A stretch of 23,359 nt of DNA from Pseudomonadota bacterium (GCA_021850555.1 JAJZLX010000138.1:11433-34791); one strand, 5' to 3'. Counted from the stretch's first letter, positions 1 to 7,753 are shown. Notes: a model not told the origin generated them from the letters alone. Numbers and translations are program-made.

Positions 1-310
1 CATGGCGCACCCGGAGGGCGAGACGCTCGTGCACACGATCGTGCAGATGGCGCGCAGTCTCGACTTGACGGTGATCGCGGAGGGGGTCGAGTCGCGCTGG
101 CAATGGGACATGCTGACGCTGCACGGATGCGATCAGTATCAGGGGTATCTGTTCGGGCGGCCGGTGCCGATCGGGGTGTTCGACCAGGAGCTCGTCGCGG
201 AGCAGGCCGAGAGCGGCCGCGCGCCGCCTGCCCCTCAGAACCCGCCTTTGCAGAGCCCGGCGGAGGGAGGGAATGTGACCCGGTTCCCAGGTGAGATTCG
301 CTTCGGCTGA
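1..310 (+). CDS. C-terminal end of an EAL-domain cyclic-di-GMP phosphodiesterase (5' end outside window)
   Basis: The visible 102 residues are the last third of an EAL domain. They contain the VIAEGVES segment, whose first Glu belongs to the metal/catalytic set of EAL phosphodiesterases, followed by the GCDQYQGYLFGRP segment with the conserved Gln of the QGYLFGRP motif. A Pro/Ala-rich tail of about 35 residues follows and has no recognisable domain. The family hydrolyses c-di-GMP to pGpG. The reading frame is open at the window edge, so the ATG at position 2 is probably internal and the N-terminal sensor or GGDEF part is not visible. The gene ends 65 bases before the next EAL gene on the same strand, so the two c-di-GMP proteins lie in tandem. 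Activity cannot be judged because the first half of the active site is missing from the window. Confidence 0.88.
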   Translation, partial: MAHPEGETLVHTIVQMARSLDLTVIAEGVESRWQWDMLTLHGCDQYQGYLFGRPVPIGVFDQELVAEQAESGRAPPAPQNPPLQSPAEGGNVTRFPGEIRFG

Positions 311-335
311 GGCCGCTATGGCGTGCGCGGCCGCG

Positions 336-343
336 GCCGATAA
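336..343 (+). promoter_or_regulatory. Possible sigma-28 (FliA) -10 element GCCGATAA
   Basis: The octamer GCCGATAA matches the consensus -10 of FliA-dependent flagellar promoters exactly and lies 32 bases before the ATG of the GAF/GGDEF/EAL gene. Eleven bases upstream, TATGGCGT (317-324) matches only 4 of 8 positions of the -35 consensus TAAAGTTT. An exact octamer is expected about once by chance in a window of this size on two strands, so position rather than rarity makes it suggestive. Confidence 0.35.
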
Positions 344-375
344 CCCCTTGGCCTACCACTCATTGAAGTGCGCCC

Positions 376-2613
376 ATGACTTCCGCGCAAGCGCTTGATA
401 TCCAGCCGGCGCCGGCCGCCGCCGACCCCATGTTCGCCTCCTATGCGCAGCTGTGCCGCGCGATACTCGGCGACATCAGCGGAGCCTGTCTGCTCGACGG
501 CAAGCTCGCCAGCCTGGGCGAGCACGGAGCGCTGCGCTCGGCGGCCGCCGCCCGGGCGGCGCGCCGGCTCGGGTGGGGCGGCGGGCATGCCGAACCCAGG
601 GCGCCGACGACCGTACGCCAGGGGGTGCAGTACTGGCTCACCCTGCTGCCGGTCGAGTCCGGCGGTGCGTTGCTCGGCGTGCTCGCGGTCCTGCAGCCCT
701 CGATACGCTCCGCCGCGCCTCCGGAGGGCTTCGCCGGCCGGCTTCTCAAGACCCTGAAGCCGTTGCTCGAGTGCCTGAGCCGCGAAATGCACGGCCGCCG
801 CCCGGACGGCGAGGAGAGCGTCCGGTCCCTGACCGAGCGCATCGCCGAGCTCGAGTGGATCCTCGATGTCACCGGCAACCTGCGAGGGGCGGCCGATGAC
901 CGACAGGTCATCGAGGAATTGCTGGCCGCCGCCACCACACGCCTCGGCGGAGCCTTCGGCATACTTTTCGTGCCGGAGAAGCACCTGTGCATCGAGCAGG
1001 TCTGCGATGCCGATCATGCGGCCGAGATGCGCGCGGCGTGGGAGCGAACGCGCAGCCACCTGCTGGTGTGGGCGCAGCGCCAGCGCCGCCCTCTGGTCGT
1101 CGACGGCATGCGCCGTGCCGTGCCGGGCGTGCCGCCGTGCAAGATTCTCTCCGTGCCGGTCGCCCGCGAGCATGGCCGGGTGACGGGCGTGCTCGCTTTC
1201 TTCAACCCGCCCGGGGCGGCGGGATTTCGCAAGCGGCAGATCTTCCTGGCCCAACATCTCGGCCGGCAAAGCGCCGGATTCATCGATGCGCAGTTCGACG
1301 CGATGACCGGCCTGTATACCCGCGAGGGCCTCGAGCACATGTACGCGCGGCTGCCGCAGGATTCCGGCGCCGGCGGCGGCAGTCTGTTGTACCTCGACGT
1401 CGATGGCATGCGTGATGTCAACGAGCTGCACGGGTTCGAAGTCGGCAACGAGCTGATCGTGCGGGTGGCCGATGTGCTTGCGCCGCCCGAGCTGCCCGAG
1501 CAGGCGCTCGCCGCCCGTCTCGCCGGCGACAGGTTCGCGATCGCGCTGCCGGACACCGGCACGGGCGAGGCCGAAGCGGTGGCCCGGCGCATCCAGGCGG
1601 TGATCGAGCGGCTTGCGATCGGCCCGGTGGAGGAGCCGATCGAGTTCTCGGTGAGCTGCGGTATCGCGGCGCTCGTGCCCATGCCGCAGGGGCTGGCGCG
1701 GGCGCTTGCCACGGCGGAGGTGGCGTGCAAGACGGCGAAGAAGCGCGGCCGCGGCCGGATCGAGGTCTACAGCTGCGATGACCGCTCCATGTTGCGCTGC
1801 CATCAGGATGCGGTCGCGGTCGGCCAGCTGCGCGCGGCGCTCAGGGCCGACCGGCTCCTGCTCTATGCGCAACGCATCGCGCCGCTGCGCAACACGCAAT
1901 TGCCCGGCGGGTACGAGATTCTGCTGCGGCTGCTCGATCCGGACGGAGGTATCGTGCTGCCGAGCAGCCTGATCCAGGCCGCGCAGCGCTACCAGCTGCT
2001 GCCCACGGTCGACCGCTGGGTGACGCGCCGGGCTTTGCAGGTGCTGTCACCCTATCGCGGCATGCTCAAGTCGCGCGGCCTGACACTGTCGATCAATCTC
2101 TCCGGGCAATCGATCGGGGACGAGGAGTTCTTCCGCCAGCTTGCCGAGGCGTTGCAGGCGGCCGGCCTGCCGCTCGGCAGCGTCACGTTCGAGATCACCG
2201 AGCAGGCCGCGGTGAGCAACCTGGCGCGCGCCGAGGAGTTGATCCGCCAGCTGACCGCTTGGAAGTGCAGCTTCGCGCTCGATGATTTCGGCACCGGCTC
2301 GAACTCACTGACCTATCTCAAGGCGCTGCCGATCACGCGCGTCAAGATAGACGGCTCGTTCGTGCGCGACATCCTGACCAATCCCCGCTCGCAGGCCACG
2401 GTGCGCGGCATCGTGGAGCTCGCCAAAGGCATGGCGCTCGACACCGTGGCGGAGTATGTGGAGAGCGAGGCGATCGCCGAGCGGATGCGCGAGCTGGGTG
2501 TCGACTACGGTCAGGGTTATGTCTTCGGCAAGCCGCAGCCGCTCGAGGCGGTGCTCGAGGAGCTCTCGCGCGACGAGTCGCGACGGCTGCACCGGCTGTT
2601 TCTCGAGACCTAG
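376..2613 (+). CDS. GAF - degenerate GGDEF - EAL cyclic-di-GMP phosphodiesterase
   Basis: This 745-residue protein has no signal peptide or obvious membrane segment and is probably cytoplasmic. An N-terminal region of about 150 residues is unassigned. A GAF-like sensor follows (about 155-305), then a GGDEF-fold domain (about 305-465) and an EAL domain (about 480-730). The GGDEF signature is degenerate, AGDRF at 383-387, and no RxxD inhibitory site is at the expected spacing, so cyclase activity is unlikely. The EAL half looks intact: EIL at 514-516, N574, E606, D636-D637, K657, E693 and Q713 occupy the metal-binding and catalytic positions. The expected role is c-di-GMP hydrolysis, with the GGDEF domain perhaps acting as a GTP-sensing regulatory module as in other hybrid proteins (inference). 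The start is the first ATG of the frame; no strong ribosome-binding site is visible. It follows another EAL gene and a possible FliA -10 box. Confidence 0.9.
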   Translation: MTSAQALDIQPAPAAADPMFASYAQLCRAILGDISGACLLDGKLASLGEHGALRSAAAARAARRLGWGGGHAEPRAPTTVRQGVQYWLTLLPVESGGALLGVLAVLQPSIRSAAPPEGFAGRLLKTLKPLLECLSREMHGRRPDGEESVRSLTERIAELEWILDVTGNLRGAADDRQVIEELLAAATTRLGGAFGILFVPEKHLCIEQVCDADHAAEMRAAWERTRSHLLVWAQRQRRPLVVDGMRRAVPGVPPCKILSVPVAREHGRVTGVLAFFNPPGAAGFRKRQIFLAQHLGRQSAGFIDAQFDAMTGLYTREGLEHMYARLPQDSGAGGGSLLYLDVDGMRDVNELHGFEVGNELIVRVADVLAPPELPEQALAARLAGDRFAIALPDTGTGEAEAVARRIQAVIERLAIGPVEEPIEFSVSCGIAALVPMPQGLARALATAEVACKTAKKRGRGRIEVYSCDDRSMLRCHQDAVAVGQLRAALRADRLLLYAQRIAPLRNTQLPGGYEILLRLLDPDGGIVLPSSLIQAAQRYQLLPTVDRWVTRRALQVLSPYRGMLKSRGLTLSINLSGQSIGDEEFFRQLAEALQAAGLPLGSVTFEITEQAAVSNLARAEELIRQLTAWKCSFALDDFGTGSNSLTYLKALPITRVKIDGSFVRDILTNPRSQATVRGIVELAKGMALDTVAEYVESEAIAERMRELGVDYGQGYVFGKPQPLEAVLEELSRDESRRLHRLFLET

Positions 2614-2697
2614 GGACCGGCGCAAGGCTCATTTCCCGCCCCGGGGCGCATCGCGCGCGGTTCGGTCCGGCGGCCGGATGGGTTATGCTGAGCGCCC

Positions 2698-3732
2698 ATG
2701 AAAAAATCACACCAACCGAGCCGGCGCCGCCCCGCGAAGATGGCCGACATCGCGCATCTGGCGGGTGTGCACGTCTCCACGGTGTCGCGGGCCCTCGCCG
2801 GCAGCCCGCTGGTCGAGGCCGGAAAGCGCGAGCGGATCATGAAGATCGCCCGTGAGCGGGGCTACGTGGTCAACTCGGTGGCGAGAAACCTGCGTCTGCA
2901 GCGCACGCAGACGCTCTCGGTGGTGATCCCCCTGCAGCATGAGCGCGGCCAGCCGCTGACCGATCCGTTCTTCGTCACCATGCTCGGGCATCTGGCCGAG
3001 GCGATCACGCAGCGCGGTTACGCCATGGCGCTGCAGAAGATCGTGTTGCCCACGCACGAATGGCTCGGAAATCTCATCGCCTCCGGACGCTCCGACGGCA
3101 TCATCGTCATCGGCCAGAGCACGGAGCACGAGACGCTGCAGTCGGTGGCGCAGAGCTATCCGCCGCTGGTCGTGTGGGGAGGGCACATCCCGGGCCAGCA
3201 ATATTGCACGGTCGGCATCGACAACCCCGGCGGGGCGCTCGCCGCCATGCATCACCTGCTGAGGACAGGCAGGCGACGCATCGTGTTTCTGGGTGAGCCC
3301 TCCGGACCGGAGCTGCGCCAGCGATATGAGGGCTACCGGCAGGGGCTCGCGGAGGGACCGCGCGGGACGGGCAAGCCGCGGCTGGTCCCGGCGCATCTGA
3401 CCGCGGATGCGGCCTACGAGGCAATGCTCGGGTTCATTCGCGAGGGCGAGCGCTTCGAGGCGGTGCTCGCCGCCTCGGATGTGATCGCGATCAGCGCCAT
3501 GCGCGCGCTTGCGACTTCTGGGTTGTCCGTGCCGAGGGATGTCGCCGTCATCGGCTTCGATGACATTGCAATCGCCGCTCATACCACGCCCAGCCTGACG
3601 ACGGTGCGCCAGGATCTCGAGCGGGGCGCACGCACCATGGTCGATCTGCTCTTCAAGCGGATGGAAGGCGAGGAGACATCCTCCGTCACGATGCCGGCCG
3701 AGCTCATCGTGCGGGAGTCGGCGCCGCTTTAG
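2698..3732 (+). CDS. LacI-family transcriptional regulator of the sucrose/fructan locus
   Basis: The 344-residue protein has the LacI/GalR layout. The N-terminal helix-turn-helix runs from about residue 15 to 38 and includes MADIAHLAGVHVSTVSRALA. The hinge segment SVARNLRLQRT (60-70) follows, then a periplasmic-binding-protein-like effector domain (about 72-340) with the family segment VIGFDDIAIA near the C-terminus. It is the only regulator in the sugar locus and converges on the MFS gene. LacI-type palindromes with a central CG occur in the two regulatory gaps of the locus (5135-5153 and 7734-7773) and are its most likely targets, which is inference from proximity. The effector is probably sucrose, fructose or a phosphorylated derivative, but the sequence does not tell. 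A TATGCT hexamer at 2684-2689 lies so close to the ATG that the transcript might be leaderless. No copy of the operator is seen in front of this gene. Confidence 0.93.
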   Translation: MKKSHQPSRRRPAKMADIAHLAGVHVSTVSRALAGSPLVEAGKRERIMKIARERGYVVNSVARNLRLQRTQTLSVVIPLQHERGQPLTDPFFVTMLGHLAEAITQRGYAMALQKIVLPTHEWLGNLIASGRSDGIIVIGQSTEHETLQSVAQSYPPLVVWGGHIPGQQYCTVGIDNPGGALAAMHHLLRTGRRRIVFLGEPSGPELRQRYEGYRQGLAEGPRGTGKPRLVPAHLTADAAYEAMLGFIREGERFEAVLAASDVIAISAMRALATSGLSVPRDVAVIGFDDIAIAAHTTPSLTTVRQDLERGARTMVDLLFKRMEGEETSSVTMPAELIVRESAPL

Positions 3733-3756
3733 AGAGATTGGCTCGAGCTCGCCTTC

Positions 3757-3787
3757 GGCGGTTGCCCGGCCCCTGCCGGGCCTCGCC
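3757..3787. terminator. GC-rich hairpin between converging LacI and MFS genes
   Basis: GCCCGG (3764-3769) pairs with CCGGGC (3776-3781) across a 6-base loop, and outer GGCG (3757-3760) can pair with CGCC (3784-3787). The element lies in the 133-base gap between two converging genes, where a bidirectional stop is expected. It has no T-tract on either strand, so it is only terminator-like. Confidence 0.4.
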
Positions 3788-3865
3788 GCTTCGCGTCGTC
3801 CATGACCGCGGCCGGCCACGCGTGAGGCATGTGCTGGCAGGGCCTGCTGTCGCACGAGGCTGCCG

Positions 3866-5119
3866 TCACACTTGCACCGGCGCGCCGGGGGCGGCCAGGT
3901 ATTCCTGCTCGAGCGACCGCAGCCGCTGCGCGGCGAAGCCCGTGAGCGCGTTGAGGACCAGACCCACGGCGAGCAGCAGCGCGAAACCTGTGGCGAGCAC
4001 GAAGCCATACTTCGGGCTGTGGTAGGCGTCGCTCACCGCGCCCATGGCGAAGGGACCGACCGCGGCCGCGAAGGCGGTGAACGCCAGCAGCAGCCCCGCT
4101 ACGCGCCCGTGCTCGGATTTCGGAAAGCCGCTGATCCCCTTGGAATTGATCGTCGGGTAGATCACGGACATGAAAAGGCCCGACAGCGGCAGCAGGATCA
4201 ATCCGGCCCGGGCACCCCCGGCGATGCTGCCGGCGAAGCAGCCCAATATGGCGAGGCTGAGCAGCGCCAGCGCCGTCGACCAGGAGACGTGGCCGAGCAG
4301 CCACGCGCCGACCATCCGGCCTGAGGCGCGCAAAACAAAGAACAGGGTCAGGGCATAGGGGACCAGCCAGGGCAGTGATCCGCGATAGATGCCCAGATAC
4401 GTCGGCATCCAAACATATATCGCAACCTCCACCGCGACGTACAGCGAGATCAGGCATGAGAACGTCAACGCATAGGGGTCGCGCAGCAGCGCGAGTGTGT
4501 GTGCCAGGCTCGCAGGCGCCGGGATTTCGGTGCGCCGTTGTGGGTAGTGCGCAACGAGAGCCAGTCCGATGAGCAAGGCACAGATGCCCGCGGCGATGAC
4601 GTACAGCCACTTCCACGAGAAGCCGTGAACGAGCAGGACCGCGACGATGGCGGGACCGATGATCGAGCCGATGCCGAAGAAACCCTCGATCACGTTCATG
4701 AACGAAGTGTGCTGGGTGGTGGAGCGGGAGATATCTCCCACCAGCGCGAGCGCGCCGGTCTTGAATACGCTCACGCCGAGTCCGGCGACCGCGAGCAGCG
4801 CCACGAACTGTCCGAACCCGTTGCCGAGGGCGAACAGGGCCGAGCTCACCCCGTAGAGGGCAAGGCCGAGAATGATGGTGAGCTTGTGTCCCAGGCGGTC
4901 GGCGAGAAAGCCGAGGGTGAGCGCTCCGAGCGCCATCGCCGTCATGGGCGCATATTGGAAGGCGGACGCCGCCTTCATGTTGAGGTGAAACTGCTCGATG
5001 ATCTTCGGGATGACGCTGCCGACCGCATCCGAGGTCATGGCAAACATGAGGAACATCAGGCAGGTGAGCGCGCGGATGATCGCGAGGTTGCGCGCGTCGA
5101 CGTCGGTGTGCTCTCTCAC
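3866..5119 (-). CDS. MFS sugar transporter, FHS (fucose permease)-like, probable sucrose or hexose carrier
   Basis: The product is an inner-membrane carrier of about 417 residues, with around 12 hydrophobic segments and the MFS loop motif GFLADRLGHK between the second and third. Segments such as MNVIEGFFGIGSIIGP and YVAVEVAIYVWMPTYL resemble the fucose/glucose/galactose:H+ symporter (FHS) branch. I chose the GTG at 5119 because it precedes the natural N-terminus (REHTDVDARN...), has AGAG-type purines just upstream, and lies downstream of the predicted promoter. A longer open frame to 5236 would cross that promoter and the operator. It is transcribed divergently from sucrose phosphorylase, with which it shares a 91-base regulatory gap, so import of sucrose for phosphorolysis is the likely role. 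Substrate is inferred from context only; it could also carry fructose or glucose. Confidence 0.85.
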   Translation of the reverse strand: MREHTDVDARNLAIIRALTCLMFLMFAMTSDAVGSVIPKIIEQFHLNMKAASAFQYAPMTAMALGALTLGFLADRLGHKLTIILGLALYGVSSALFALGNGFGQFVALLAVAGLGVSVFKTGALALVGDISRSTTQHTSFMNVIEGFFGIGSIIGPAIVAVLLVHGFSWKWLYVIAAGICALLIGLALVAHYPQRRTEIPAPASLAHTLALLRDPYALTFSCLISLYVAVEVAIYVWMPTYLGIYRGSLPWLVPYALTLFFVLRASGRMVGAWLLGHVSWSTALALLSLAILGCFAGSIAGGARAGLILLPLSGLFMSVIYPTINSKGISGFPKSEHGRVAGLLLAFTAFAAAVGPFAMGAVSDAYHSPKYGFVLATGFALLLAVGLVLNALTGFAAQRLRSLEQEYLAAPGAPVQV

Positions 5120-5134
5120 GGCCCGCTCTTTACT

Positions 5135-5153
5135 TTGAATACAATCGATTGCA
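5135..5153 (-). promoter_or_regulatory. LacI-type operator O1 in the MFS / sucrose phosphorylase divergent gap
   Basis: On the minus strand the site reads TGCAATCGATTGTATTCAA. Its core CAATCGATTG is a perfect 10-base palindrome with the central CG typical of LacI-family operators. It matches the site at 7755-7773 in 17 of 19 positions. It begins at the last base of the predicted -10 of the MFS promoter, so a bound repressor would block initiation, and it lies 57 bases upstream of the sucrose phosphorylase ATG. Confidence 0.72.
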
Positions 5154-5181
5154 GTATAGACGCTGACGATCGCTTGGTAAA
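5153..5181 (-). promoter_or_regulatory. Predicted sigma-70 promoter of the FHS-like MFS gene
   Basis: On the minus strand, TTTACC (5181-5176; 4/6 to TTGACA) and TATACT (5158-5153; 5/6 to TATAAT) are separated by exactly 17 bases. The GTG start is about 34 bases downstream of the -10, leaving room for a short leader that contains the operator. Confidence 0.6.
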
Positions 5182-5210
5182 CCCCGCGCCCCATTGACCC
5201 AATCCCGGAC

Positions 5211-6722
5211 ATGAAGAACCAAGTCCAGCTCATCACTTACGTCGATCGCCTGGGCGGGGAGGGGCTCAAGGGGCTGGGCGGGCTGCTCGCGGGGCCGCTC
5301 GCGCGCCTGTTCGGCACCGTGCACCTGCTGCCTTTTTTTTATCCCATCGATGGGGCGGACGCCGGCTTCGATCCCATCGATCACACCCGGGTGGACGAGC
5401 GGCTCGGGACCTGGGAGGACATCCGGCGGCTCGCCGGCACGATCGACGTGATGGCGGATGCCATCGTCAATCACATCTCGGCCGATTCGCCCCAGTTTCT
5501 GGACTTCTCCCGGCACGGGCGCCGCTCCCGGTACGATGGGCTCTTTCTCACCCTGGAGGGTGTCTTCCCGCACGGCGCGAGCGAGCATGAGCTCAATGCC
5601 ATCTACCGTCCGAGGCCGGGGTTGCCGCTGAGGCCGGTGACGCTAGCAAGCGGCGAGAGGCGCATTCTGTGGACGACTTTCACGCCCCAGCAGCTCGATA
5701 TCGATGTGTGCCATCCGCAGGGCCGGGCCTACCTCGAGGGCATACTGCGCACCTTCGGCGCCCACGGCATTCGCGCCGTACGCCTCGATGCGGTCGGCTA
5801 TGCGATCAAGAAGGCCGGCACCAGCTGCTTCATGCTGCCGGAGACCTTCGAGTTCATCGGCGAGCTGACCAGGCTCGCTCGCTCGCTCGGCATGGAGGTG
5901 CTGGTGGAGCTGCATTCGCACTACCAGCGGCAGATCGAGATCGCCTCCCGGGTCGATTGGGTGTACGACTTCGCGCTGCCGCCGCTGGTGCTGCACGCCA
6001 TCTTCAACGCGACCGCGCGCCATCTCAAGGAGTGGATCGAGATTCGGCCGCGCAACGCGCTCACGGTGCTCGACACTCACGACGGCATCGGCATCATCGA
6101 CATCGGGGCCGACGCGCGCCACGCGGGTCTGGTGCCGCCCGAGGATCTCGAGCGGCTGGTTGAGACCATCCACGCCCGCAGCCGGGGCCAGAGCCGCCTG
6201 GCCACCGGAGCGGCCGCCTCCAATCTCGACCTGTACCAGGTGAACTGCACGTACTACGACGCGCTCGGCCGCAATGATCGGCAATACCTGCTCGCCAGGG
6301 CCATCCAGTTCTTCCTGCCCGGCATTCCCCAGGTCTACTACGTGGGGATGCTCGCCGGTGGCAACGACATGGAGCTGCTCGCGCGCACCGGTACGGGCCG
6401 CGACATCAACCGCCATTATTACGACCGCGCGGAGGTGCTCGCCGCGCTCGAGAGGCCCGTGGTGCGCGACCTCCAGCGCCTGATCCGGCTGCGCAACGGC
6501 CACCCGGCCTTCCAGGGCGCCTTCCAGGCCGGGAGAACCGGACAGCACTCGCTCGCGCTGCGATGGCGCTGCGGCGCCGAGCGTGCCGAGCTCCTGGCCG
6601 ACTTCGCGACCGGACGCTGGGCGTTGCACTACACGGACAGCGGTGGCGTCAAATCGTCGGCCCTGGAGTGTGCGGCAGGGGACGGGCGGGGGCCTGAATT
6701 TCCGGTCGCCTGGAACGAGTGA
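5211..6722 (+). CDS. sucP: Sucrose phosphorylase (GH13 subfamily 18)
   Basis: The 503-residue protein matches the usual length of about 500 for sucrose phosphorylases and starts with the typical KNQVQLITYVDRLG. The enzyme class converts sucrose and phosphate to alpha-glucose 1-phosphate and fructose in the cytoplasm. The three GH13 catalytic residues are recognisable: nucleophile D193 in RLDAVGY, acid/base E233 in LVELHSHY and transition-state stabiliser D291 in LDTHDGIG. Family landmarks LPFFYPIDGADAGFDP, IYRPRPGLPL, ASNLDLYQVN and GRDINRHYY are all present. Related enzymes acting on sucrose 6'-phosphate or glucosylglycerate share this fold, so the exact acceptor is not proven. No phosphotransferase gene is visible, which favours free sucrose. 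It is divergent from an MFS carrier and 92 bases before fructokinase. Eight consecutive T bases near codons 41-43 are unusual for this GC-rich gene. Confidence 0.93.
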   Translation: MKNQVQLITYVDRLGGEGLKGLGGLLAGPLARLFGTVHLLPFFYPIDGADAGFDPIDHTRVDERLGTWEDIRRLAGTIDVMADAIVNHISADSPQFLDFSRHGRRSRYDGLFLTLEGVFPHGASEHELNAIYRPRPGLPLRPVTLASGERRILWTTFTPQQLDIDVCHPQGRAYLEGILRTFGAHGIRAVRLDAVGYAIKKAGTSCFMLPETFEFIGELTRLARSLGMEVLVELHSHYQRQIEIASRVDWVYDFALPPLVLHAIFNATARHLKEWIEIRPRNALTVLDTHDGIGIIDIGADARHAGLVPPEDLERLVETIHARSRGQSRLATGAAASNLDLYQVNCTYYDALGRNDRQYLLARAIQFFLPGIPQVYYVGMLAGGNDMELLARTGTGRDINRHYYDRAEVLAALERPVVRDLQRLIRLRNGHPAFQGAFQAGRTGQHSLALRWRCGAERAELLADFATGRWALHYTDSGGVKSSALECAAGDGRGPEFPVAWNE

Positions 6723-6814
6723 GCGCAATCGGCCAAGATGCCGTACAACGCGGCGCGCTGCGGGCGTTGCGCCGCGCAACAAGCGCACGCTGACTGGAAA
6801 GCAACGGGGGACTG

Positions 6815-7717
6815 ATGAATTCTCGAGCGGTTTACGGGGCAATCGAGGCCGGCGGCACCAAATTCGTGTGCGCTGCCGGCTACGGACCGATGGAGGTTCC
6901 GCACGGCTGGCGCGAGGTCATCCCGACGACGAGCCCGCAAGCTACCCTGGGGGGCGTTCTCGCGTTTCTCGAGCGTATCCGCAATGAGGCGGGCGCGCTC
7001 GCCGGCATCGGTGTGGCGGCCTTCGGGCCGGTGGACATCGATCGGCGCTCGCTCACCTGGGGCTCCCTTCTCGCCACTCCCAAGGCGGGCTGGTCCGGCG
7101 TGTCGCTGGTGAAGCCGCTGGAGCGTTTCGGCCCTGTTGCAATCGATACCGATGTCAATGCCGCGGCCCTGGCGGAGGCGAGGCTCGGCGCGGGGGAGGC
7201 GGCTGAATCTCTCGCCTACGTAACGGTCGGCACCGGTATCGGCGGCGGCGTCGTGGCGGGCGGACGCACTCTTCGCGGCATGCTGCACCCCGAGATGGGC
7301 CATATCCACGTTCGGCGCGATCCGAGGGACGAAGGCTTCGCGGGCGTCTGCCCCTTCCACGGGGACTGCCTGGAGGGGCTCGCCAGCGGTCCGGCGATCC
7401 TCGCGCGCTGGAAGGTCGAGCTGCGCTCTCTCCCTGCGACACACCCGGCAATCCAGATCATCGGCGGCTACCTCGGCCAGCTCGCGGCTGCGATTGCATT
7501 GATGCTCTCCGCCGAGCGCATCGTCTTCGGGGGAGGCGTGATGAGCGATGAGCGGCTCCTGCCGCACATTCGTGAGGCGGCGCGCCGGCAGCTCGGCGGC
7601 TACCTGCCGGTGGATGCGCGGGCCGGAGGCTTCGATCGCCTCATCGTTGCGCCGGCGCTAGGGGATCGGGCCGGCATCAGCGGGGCCATGCTGCTCGCGG
7701 AGCAGGCCGGAAAATAA
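6815..7717 (+). CDS. ROK-family fructokinase
   Basis: The 300-residue protein opens with the ROK phosphate-binding segment GAIEAGGTKF (8-17). The catalytic base is probably D113 in IDTDVNAAAL, and the second phosphate segment is TVGTGIGGGVV. The ROK zinc site is complete: H163 in HPEMGHIHV, C179, H182 and C185 in CPFHGDCLEG. This short form with HPEMGH and CPFHGDCLEG is characteristic of bacterial fructokinases of the Mak/YdhR group, which make fructose 6-phosphate. It would consume the fructose released by sucrose phosphorylase and by GH32. GGGGGA at 6806-6811 supports the ATG at 6815. The 92-base gap from sucrose phosphorylase carries a small perfect hairpin (6766-6780) but no clear promoter, so cotranscription is likely. 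A glucokinase or mannokinase role is possible, but context favours fructose. Confidence 0.9.
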   Translation: MNSRAVYGAIEAGGTKFVCAAGYGPMEVPHGWREVIPTTSPQATLGGVLAFLERIRNEAGALAGIGVAAFGPVDIDRRSLTWGSLLATPKAGWSGVSLVKPLERFGPVAIDTDVNAAALAEARLGAGEAAESLAYVTVGTGIGGGVVAGGRTLRGMLHPEMGHIHVRRDPRDEGFAGVCPFHGDCLEGLASGPAILARWKVELRSLPATHPAIQIIGGYLGQLAAAIALMLSAERIVFGGGVMSDERLLPHIREAARRQLGGYLPVDARAGGFDRLIVAPALGDRAGISGAMLLAEQAGK

Positions 7718-7733
7718 CGGCAGCGGATCCATA

Positions 7734-7750
7734 TCCAATCGAATGTAGTT
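7734..7750 (+). promoter_or_regulatory. Second, weaker LacI-type operator copy upstream of the TonB-dependent receptor
   Basis: TCCAATCGAATGTAGTT matches the main operator (7755-7771) at 13 of 17 positions. Its central CG is exactly 21 bp, two helical turns, upstream of the CG of the main site. It also forms an inverted repeat, CAATCGAA (7736-7743) with TTCGATTG (7749-7756), spaced by 5 bases. The arrangement would put two repressor dimers on the same DNA face. Confidence 0.5.
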
Positions 7751-7753
7751 CGA

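Noticed and set aside
316..1899. Minus-strand open frame of 527 codons opposite the GAF/GGDEF/EAL gene
   Set aside because: The composition is Arg/His/Ala-rich, no motif is seen, and the + strand frame has clear catalytic motifs through the same bases.
2637..2648. Palindrome CGCCCCGGGGCG after the GGDEF/EAL gene as a terminator
   Set aside because: It is a short GC palindrome with no loop or T-tract, unremarkable in this composition.
2707..4008. Minus-strand open frame of 433 codons opposite the LacI gene
   Set aside because: It covers the LacI gene and the end of the MFS gene with no domain and shadow-type composition.
4499..5197. Plus-strand open frame of 232 codons opposite the MFS gene
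   Set aside because: The product is strongly charged, low-complexity and lacks motifs; the minus strand encodes a clear membrane transporter here.
5343..5354. Palindrome CCCATCGATGGG in sucrose phosphorylase as an extra operator
   Set aside because: It lacks the CAATCG half-site of the other operators and encodes the conserved PIDG segment, so coding constraint explains it.
5874..5886. GCTC tetranucleotide repeat in sucrose phosphorylase as a phase-variation tract
   Set aside because: Only about three copies are present, too few to be notably unstable.
6725..6731. Half-site GCAATCG upstream of fructokinase as an operator
   Set aside because: Only one half matches, no promoter lies near, and CAATCG hexamers occur repeatedly by chance in the window, including inside coding regions.
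6766..6780. Hairpin GTTGCG-CCG-CGCAAC between sucrose phosphorylase and fructokinase as a terminator
   Set aside because: The stem is only 6 bp with a 3-base loop and no T-tract, and the two genes make metabolic sense as one transcript.
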